This document shows, piece after piece, positions 59,571-64,000 of a stretch of DNA of 64,000 nt. The translations under genes and the position numbers were made by a program. This DNA is from Pelomonas caseinilytica (GTDB lineage Bacteria > Pseudomonadota > Gammaproteobacteria > Burkholderiales > Burkholderiaceae_C): NCBI RefSeq assembly GCF_021353235.1, contig NZ_JAJTWT010000001.1:496001-560000 (forward strand), read 5' to 3'. Under the pieces are notes generated by a model that was given only the letters and a program-made list of their open reading frames with translations, was not told the origin of the DNA and searched no databases. Numbering within the stretch: position 1 is the stretch's first letter; each line of letters opens with the position of its first letter.

Positions 59571-60722
59571 ATGCCGACACTCCGCGTCCACGACTCGCCC
59601 GCCGCCCTGACGCCAGAAGCCTGGAACCGCCTGCTCGACGCCTCCGCGCAGCCGACGCCCTTCATGCGCCACGAGTACCTGCAGGCCCTGCACGACTCCG
59701 GCTCCGCGGTGGCTGGCACGGGCTGGCAACCGAGCTTCCTCAGCGTCTGGGACGACGGGCACCTGCTGGCCGCCTGCCCCGCCTACCTCAAGGCCCACAG
59801 CTACGGCGAATACGTCTTCGACTGGGCCTGGGCCGAGGCCTACCAGCGGCACGGCCTCAACTACTACCCCAAGCTGCTCGTGGCCGTGCCCTTCACGCCG
59901 GTGCCCGGCAGCCGGCTGCTCGCCGTGGACGACGAGGCCCGCGCCGTGCTGGCGCAGGGCCTGCGGGCGCTGGCACGCGAGACCGATGCCTCGTCCCTGC
60001 ACGTGCTGTTCGGCGACGAAGCCGACCAGGCGGCCCTCGCCGCGGCCGGCTGCATGGCACGCGCCGGTGTGCAGTTCCACTGGACGGCCGGCGGCGATGC
60101 CGACTTCACCGCCTTCCTGGCCCGGCTGCACCGCGACAAGCGCAAGAAGATCCAGCAGGAGCAGCGCCGCGTGCGCGAGGCGGGCGTCAGCTTCGAGGCG
60201 CGCGAGGGCCGGGCCATCACGCCCGAGGACTGGGATTACTTCTACCGCTGCTACCAGCAGACCTACCGCGAGCACCACAGCCGCCCCTACCTGACGCGCG
60301 ACTTCTTCGCCCGCATGGCCAGCGAAATGCCCGGCCACTGGCTGATGTTCACGGCGATGCGGGAGGGCCGCCGCGTCGCCGCCTCGCTCATCGCCCTCGA
60401 TCCCGCCCGCCGGGCGGCCTTCGGGCGCTACTGGGGAGCGACCGAGCAAATCCCCAACCTGCACTTCGACGCCTGCTACTACCAGCCCCTGGCCTGGTGC
60501 ATCGCCGACGGCTACCAGCGCTTCGAAGGGGGCGCCCAGGGCGAGCACAAGATGGCGCGCGGCCTCATGCCCACGCCGACGGCCTCCAGCCACTGGCTGG
60601 CCCACCCGGCCTTCGCCGACGCCGTCAACGATTTCCTCGCCCGTGAGGGCCAGGCCATGGCCGGCTACATCGACGAGCTCCACGACCACGCGCCCTACAA
60701 GACCGCGCAAGCGGGCTCGTAA
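59571..60722 (+). CDS. GNAT/FemAB-like acyltransferase (DUF482, peptidogalycan biosynthesis-type)
   Basis: A 383-residue protein of the DUF482 family, with an Acyl-CoA N-acyltransferase fold. Visible are WNRLLDASAQPTPFMRHEYLQAL near the N-terminus, GEYVFDWAWAEAYQRHGLNYYPKLL, KRKKIQQEQRRVREAGV, and the C-terminal EGGAQGEHKMARGLMPT. The family is annotated as putative aminoacyl or peptidoglycan-related transferase; activity is not established. It is divergent from nadE with 48 bp between starts. No cell-wall genes flank it. Confidence 0.8.
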   Translation: MPTLRVHDSPAALTPEAWNRLLDASAQPTPFMRHEYLQALHDSGSAVAGTGWQPSFLSVWDDGHLLAACPAYLKAHSYGEYVFDWAWAEAYQRHGLNYYPKLLVAVPFTPVPGSRLLAVDDEARAVLAQGLRALARETDASSLHVLFGDEADQAALAAAGCMARAGVQFHWTAGGDADFTAFLARLHRDKRKKIQQEQRRVREAGVSFEAREGRAITPEDWDYFYRCYQQTYREHHSRPYLTRDFFARMASEMPGHWLMFTAMREGRRVAASLIALDPARRAAFGRYWGATEQIPNLHFDACYYQPLAWCIADGYQRFEGGAQGEHKMARGLMPTPTASSHWLAHPAFADAVNDFLAREGQAMAGYIDELHDHAPYKTAQAGS

Positions 60723-60728
60723 AAGCAA

Positions 60729-60752
60729 AAGACGCCGCGAGTGCGGCGTCTT
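60729..60752. terminator. Bidirectional terminator between DUF482 gene and ppa
   Basis: AAGACGCCGC (60729-60738) pairs perfectly with GCGGCGTCTT (60743-60752) with a 4-nt loop. On the minus strand the stem is followed by TTTGCTTTT, so it ends ppa transcripts well; on the plus strand it follows the DUF482 stop by seven bases. Confidence 0.8.
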
Positions 60753-60774
60753 CCTGAATGGGGCCTGAACGGGG

Positions 60775-61305
60775 TCAGGCCTTGCTGAAGTTGGCCATGC
60801 CTTCGGTGATCTCGCGCTTGGCGGCTTCGACGCCTTCCCAGCCCTTGACCTTGACCCACTTGCCCTTCTCCAGATCCTTGTAGTGCTCGAAGAAGTGCTG
60901 GATGGCGGCGCGGCGGGCCGGGTTCACGTCCTCGATCTGCTGCCAGTGGTCGTACATCGCCAGGATCTTGCTGGTCGGCACGGCCAGCAGCTTGGCATCG
61001 CCGCCGGCCTCGTCGTCCATCATCAGCACGCCCAGGGCGCGGCAGGTGACCACGACGCCCGGCTGCAGCGCGAAGGGCGTGATGACCAGCACGTCGACCG
61101 GGTCGCCGTCGTCGGCGAGCGTCTTGGGGATGTACCCATAGTTGCAGGGGTAGTACATCGGCGTGGTGAGGAAGCGATCGACGAACAGTGCGCCGGTTTC
61201 CTTGTCGACCTCGTACTTGATGGGGTCGGCATTCATCGGGATCTCGATGATGACGTTGAACTCGTCGGGCGCCTTGGCGCCGGGGGACACGTTGTGCAGG
61301 CTCAT
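60775..61305 (-). CDS. ppa: Inorganic pyrophosphatase (family I, soluble)
   Basis: A 176-residue cytosolic enzyme that hydrolyses PPi. The family I signature is present: [35 protein letters not shown] (the D-x-D-P-x-D metal site) and the C-terminal [10 protein letters not shown]. Length and motif order are normal. It is divergent from hppA, with 155 bp between starts, so soluble and membrane pyrophosphatases are regulated from one intergenic region. Confidence 0.96.
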   Translation of the reverse strand: MSLHNVSPGAKAPDEFNVIIEIPMNADPIKYEVDKETGALFVDRFLTTPMYYPCNYGYIPKTLADDGDPVDVLVITPFALQPGVVVTCRALGVLMMDDEAGGDAKLLAVPTSKILAMYDHWQQIEDVNPARRAAIQHFFEHYKDLEKGKWVKVKGWEGVEAAKREITEGMANFSKA

Positions 61306-61460
61306 GGTCGTCGATTTCTATGGGCTAAGGAAAACCCGCATTCTAGGTTTGCTGGTAAACGCTCAGCTGACGCCTCGGACCCCGCCCTTAAGCTCCGCCG
61401 CGCAGGCCGACGCAGCCCGCGGTGGCCGAACAGATCGCACGCTATAGAGGAGACTTTTTC

Positions 61461-63662
61461 ATGTCGACGGAAGTGGCGCTGTATTTCGCGCTGGCCTGCG
61501 GCCTCGCAGCCGTTCTTTACGGGTTCATCCAGCGCAGCTGGATCTTGAGTCAGGACGCGGGCAACGCCCGCATGCAGGAGATCGCCACGGCGATCCAGCA
61601 AGGCGCCGCCGCCTACCTCGGCCGGCAGTACCGCACCATCGCCATCGTCGGCGTCGTGCTCGCCATCGCCATCGCGGTATCGGGGCTGGGCACGACGACG
61701 GCCGTCGGCTTCGTCATCGGCGCGGTGCTCTCGGGCATCTGCGGCTTCATCGGCATGAACATCTCGGTGCGCGCCAACGTGCGCACCGCGCAGGCGGCCA
61801 CCAAGGGCATCGGCCCGGCGCTGGACGTTGCCTTCAAGGGCGGCGCCATCACCGGCATGCTGGTGGTGGGCCTGGGCCTGCTCGGGGTCGGCGGCTTCTA
61901 CATGGCCATCGGCGGCGGGCATGACAGCACGGCGCTCAAGCCCATGCTGGGCCTGGCCTTCGGCTCCTCGCTGATCTCCATCTTCGCCCGCCTGGGCGGC
62001 GGCATCTTCACGAAGGGCGCCGACGTCGGCGCCGACCTCGTCGGCAAGGTCGAGGCCGGCATCCCCGAGGACGACCCGCGCAACCCGGCCGTCATCGCCG
62101 ACAACGTGGGCGACAACGTCGGCGACTGCGCCGGCATGGCGGCCGACCTCTTCGAGACCTATGCCGTCACGCTGATCGCCGCCATGGCGCTGGGCGCCCT
62201 GATGGTGATGGGCGACTCGGCCCAGGCCGGCGTCATCTACCCGCTGGCCCTGGGCGGCGTGTCCATCATCGCCTCCATCGTCGGCTGCTTCTTCGTCAAG
62301 GCCAGCGAGGGCATGAAGAACGTGATGCCGGCCCTCTACAAGGGCCTCATCGTGGCCGGCCTGCTCAGCCTCGTCGCCTTCTTCTTCGTGACGCGGGCCA
62401 TGTTCCCCGGCGAGGTGCAGCTCGCCGGCGGCGTGACGACCAACGCCACGGCCCTGTTCGGCGCCTGCGCCGTGGGCCTGGTGCTGACGGCGGCCATGGT
62501 CTGGATCACCGAGTACTACACCGGCACCCAGTACCACCCCGTGCAGCACGTGGCCCAGGCCTCCACCACCGGCCACGGCACCAACGTCATCGCCGGCCTG
62601 GGCGTGTCGATGAAGTCCACCGCCTGGCCGGTGCTCTTCGTCTGCGCGGCCATCTTCGCGGCCTTCAAGCTGGCGGGGCTGTACGGCATCGCCGTCGCGG
62701 CCACCAGCATGCTGAGCATGGCGGGCATCATCGTCGCGCTCGACGCCTACGGCCCCATCACCGACAACGCCGGCGGCATCGCCGAGATGGCCGAGCTGCC
62801 CGAGAGCGTGCGCAACGTCACCGACCCGCTGGACGCCGTGGGCAACACCACCAAGGCCGTCACCAAGGGCTATGCCATCGGCTCGGCAGGCCTGGCGGCG
62901 CTGGTGCTGTTCGCCGATTACACCCACGCCCTCGAATCGCGCGGCATGGACGTGGCCTTCAACCTGTCGGACTACCGCGTCATCCTCGGCCTCTTCATCG
63001 GCGGCCTCATTCCCTACCTCTTCGGTGCCATGGCAATGGAAGCCGTCGGTCGGGCGGCCGGTGCCGTCGTCGTCGAGGTGCGCAAGCAGTTCGCCGACGG
63101 CGCCATCATGGCCGGCCAGCGCAAGCCCGACTACAGCGCCGCGGTCGACATGCTGACCACCGCCGCCATCAAGGAAATGATCGTGCCCTCGCTGCTGCCG
63201 GTGGCCGCGCCCATCATCGTCGGCCTGACGCTCGGCCCGGCGGCCCTCGGTGGTCTGCTGATGGGCACCATCGTGACCGGCCTGTTCGTCGGCATCTCCA
63301 TGTGCACCGGCGGTGGCGCCTGGGACAACGCCAAGAAGCTCATCGAAGAGGGCTTCACCGACGACAAGGGCGTGCTGCACAAGAAGGGCTCGGAAGCGCA
63401 CAAGGCCGCCGTCACCGGCGACACCGTGGGCGACCCCTACAAGGACACCGCCGGCCCGGCCGTCAACCCGTTGATCAAGATCATCAACATCGTGGCGTTG
63501 CTGATCGTGCCCCTGCTGCCCATGACCGCGGCCACCAAGGCGCCCGAGGCCCTGCCCGCGACGGCGGCGGCGACGGCCGTCGCGCCTCTGGCGGCCAGCG
63601 ACGTGCCGGCAACCGCGGCTCCCACCATGATGGAGGCGCCCGCCTCGGCGGCCTCCCAGTGA
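61461..63662 (+). CDS. hppA: Membrane-bound proton-pumping pyrophosphatase, K+-independent
   Basis: A 733-residue H+-PPase with about 16 transmembrane helices that pumps protons using PPi hydrolysis. The PPi-binding signature [20 protein letters not shown] is at residues 179-198, followed by [20 protein letters not shown]. The segment [10 protein letters not shown] (461-470) has Lys at 465 where K+-dependent enzymes have Ala, which marks the K+-independent class. The start at 61461 has AGGAGA upstream. The C-terminal tail is Ala/Pro-rich and extends past the last helix. It is divergent from ppa. Confidence 0.93.
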   Translation: MSTEVALYFALACGLAAVLYGFIQRSWILSQDAGNARMQEIATAIQQGAAAYLGRQYRTIAIVGVVLAIAIAVSGLGTTTAVGFVIGAVLSGICGFIGMNISVRANVRTAQAATKGIGPALDVAFKGGAITGMLVVGLGLLGVGGFYMAIGGGHDSTALKPMLGLAFGSSLISIFARLGGGIFTKGADVGADLVGKVEAGIPEDDPRNPAVIADNVGDNVGDCAGMAADLFETYAVTLIAAMALGALMVMGDSAQAGVIYPLALGGVSIIASIVGCFFVKASEGMKNVMPALYKGLIVAGLLSLVAFFFVTRAMFPGEVQLAGGVTTNATALFGACAVGLVLTAAMVWITEYYTGTQYHPVQHVAQASTTGHGTNVIAGLGVSMKSTAWPVLFVCAAIFAAFKLAGLYGIAVAATSMLSMAGIIVALDAYGPITDNAGGIAEMAELPESVRNVTDPLDAVGNTTKAVTKGYAIGSAGLAALVLFADYTHALESRGMDVAFNLSDYRVILGLFIGGLIPYLFGAMAMEAVGRAAGAVVVEVRKQFADGAIMAGQRKPDYSAAVDMLTTAAIKEMIVPSLLPVAAPIIVGLTLGPAALGGLLMGTIVTGLFVGISMCTGGGAWDNAKKLIEEGFTDDKGVLHKKGSEAHKAAVTGDTVGDPYKDTAGPAVNPLIKIINIVALLIVPLLPMTAATKAPEALPATAAATAVAPLAASDVPATAAPTMMEAPASAASQ

Positions 63663-63683
63663 CGCCCGGGTAAATATCGGTAT

Positions 63684-63706
63684 AACGGCCCGTTCAGCGG
63701 GCCGTT
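63684..63706 (+). terminator. Intrinsic terminator after hppA
   Basis: AACGGCCCG (63684-63692) pairs with CGGGCCGTT (63698-63706), 5-nt loop, followed by TTCATT. A good terminator for hppA 22 bp past its stop. Confidence 0.8.
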
Positions 63707-63738
63707 TTCATTGGCGCGGCACGGCAGAATCGGGCGCC

Positions 63739-64000
63739 ATGGCAAGCAGGGCGATCACGAGGCACGAATTGACGCGGCGGCGCGAGCAACTGCAGGACCT
63801 GCAGCGCTATCTCGCCGTGCTGGAGGCCGACCACGACGGCGCCCGCGCCAAGCTGCTCGGGTTCCGGCAGCGCTACCTCGAGGCACTGGGGCCGCTGATG
63901 CGGGAGCTCGACGAGCTCGAAGGCCAGCTCCAGCAGGCCACCACCCTGCTCTCCGAGGCCCTGAAGCGCCAGGGCGTCGACGCGCCCATGCCGGCCTTGC
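63739..64000 (+). CDS. Coiled-coil protein, N-terminal part (cut by window end)
   Basis: ATG at 63739; the frame is open to the window end with 87 codons visible. The residues LTRRREQLQDLQRYLAVLEADHDGARAKLLGFRQRYLEALGPLMRELDELEGQLQQATTLL are long charged helix, strongly coiled-coil. I do not recognise the family; similar N-terminal helices precede DnaJ or other domains in Burkholderiales, but that is only a recollection. It lies 32 bp past the hppA terminator, so it has its own promoter or is read through. Confidence 0.55.
   Translation, partial: MASRAITRHELTRRREQLQDLQRYLAVLEADHDGARAKLLGFRQRYLEALGPLMRELDELEGQLQQATTLLSEALKRQGVDAPMPAL

Overview
The window reads as chromosomal backbone of a high-GC betaproteobacterium of the order Burkholderiales, probably from the Rubrivivax/Leptothrix/Roseateles side. 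This rests on gene content and order, not on a marker gene: odhA-odhB-lpdA with zapE next door, tig-clpP-clpX-lon, ilvB-ilvH-ilvC with pssA-leuA, an ECF sigma/DUF3619/DUF3106/RDD run, and hpnCDE. There is no phage, integrase, transposase, plasmid or CRISPR signal. Genes use mostly G/C third positions throughout and no block stands out as foreign.

Layout. 1-5 kb: end of bamD, a DinG/YoaA-type helicase with a DUF465 protein, a PP2C phosphatase, and zapE with a small exported protein. 5-11 kb: the 2-oxoglutarate dehydrogenase genes odhA, odhB, lpdA (minus strand), with two intergenic palindromic repeats. 11-16 kb: accessory genes (2OG-Fe(II) oxygenase, a gene broken by one stop codon, HxlR regulator, Cys-rich protein, ABC substrate-binding protein, TRIC-like channel). 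15.8-20.3 kb: an etfB-etfA-acyl-CoA dehydrogenase-nitronate monooxygenase operon with a palindromic operator. 20.5-22.8 kb: murI, a FeeM-like acyltransferase, and a five-tRNA cluster (Gly-Cys-Gly-Gly-Leu) with a visible promoter. 22.9-28.9 kb: lon, clpX, clpP, tig and a tRNA-Leu. 29-33.5 kb: an RND efflux pair whose promoter overlaps a dyad operator. 33.5-37.5 kb: hpnCDE for squalene, overlapping tail-to-tail with a TIGR03790 gene. 37.5-39.7 kb: IclR regulator and a PBP7-type endopeptidase.

39.7-48.6 kb is branched-chain amino acid synthesis on the minus strand: ilvB, ilvH, ilvC, then (after two plus-strand genes and a 267-bp nested palindrome) pssA, an unannotated leucine leader peptide with an attenuator, and two different 2-isopropylmalate synthases overlapping by 8 bp. 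48.9-51.6 kb is a translationally coupled chain: ECF sigma factor, DUF3619 membrane protein, DUF3106 exported protein, RDD membrane protein and diacylglycerol kinase. 51.7-57.1 kb: AraC regulator, LysE exporter, and a divergent pair of a hybrid histidine kinase and a REC-HD-GYP c-di-GMP phosphodiesterase. 57.1-64 kb: glnB, nadE, a FemAB/GNAT-like protein, back-to-back soluble and membrane pyrophosphatases (ppa, hppA), and the start of a coiled-coil protein.

The observations most worth a second look are the composite palindrome at 44047-44313 and its relative at 6554-6680, the leucine attenuator at 43024-43145, the sigma/DUF3619/DUF3106/RDD chain as a possible uncharacterised envelope-signalling unit, the operators before the RND and etfBA operons, and the hpnE/TIGR03790 overlap.
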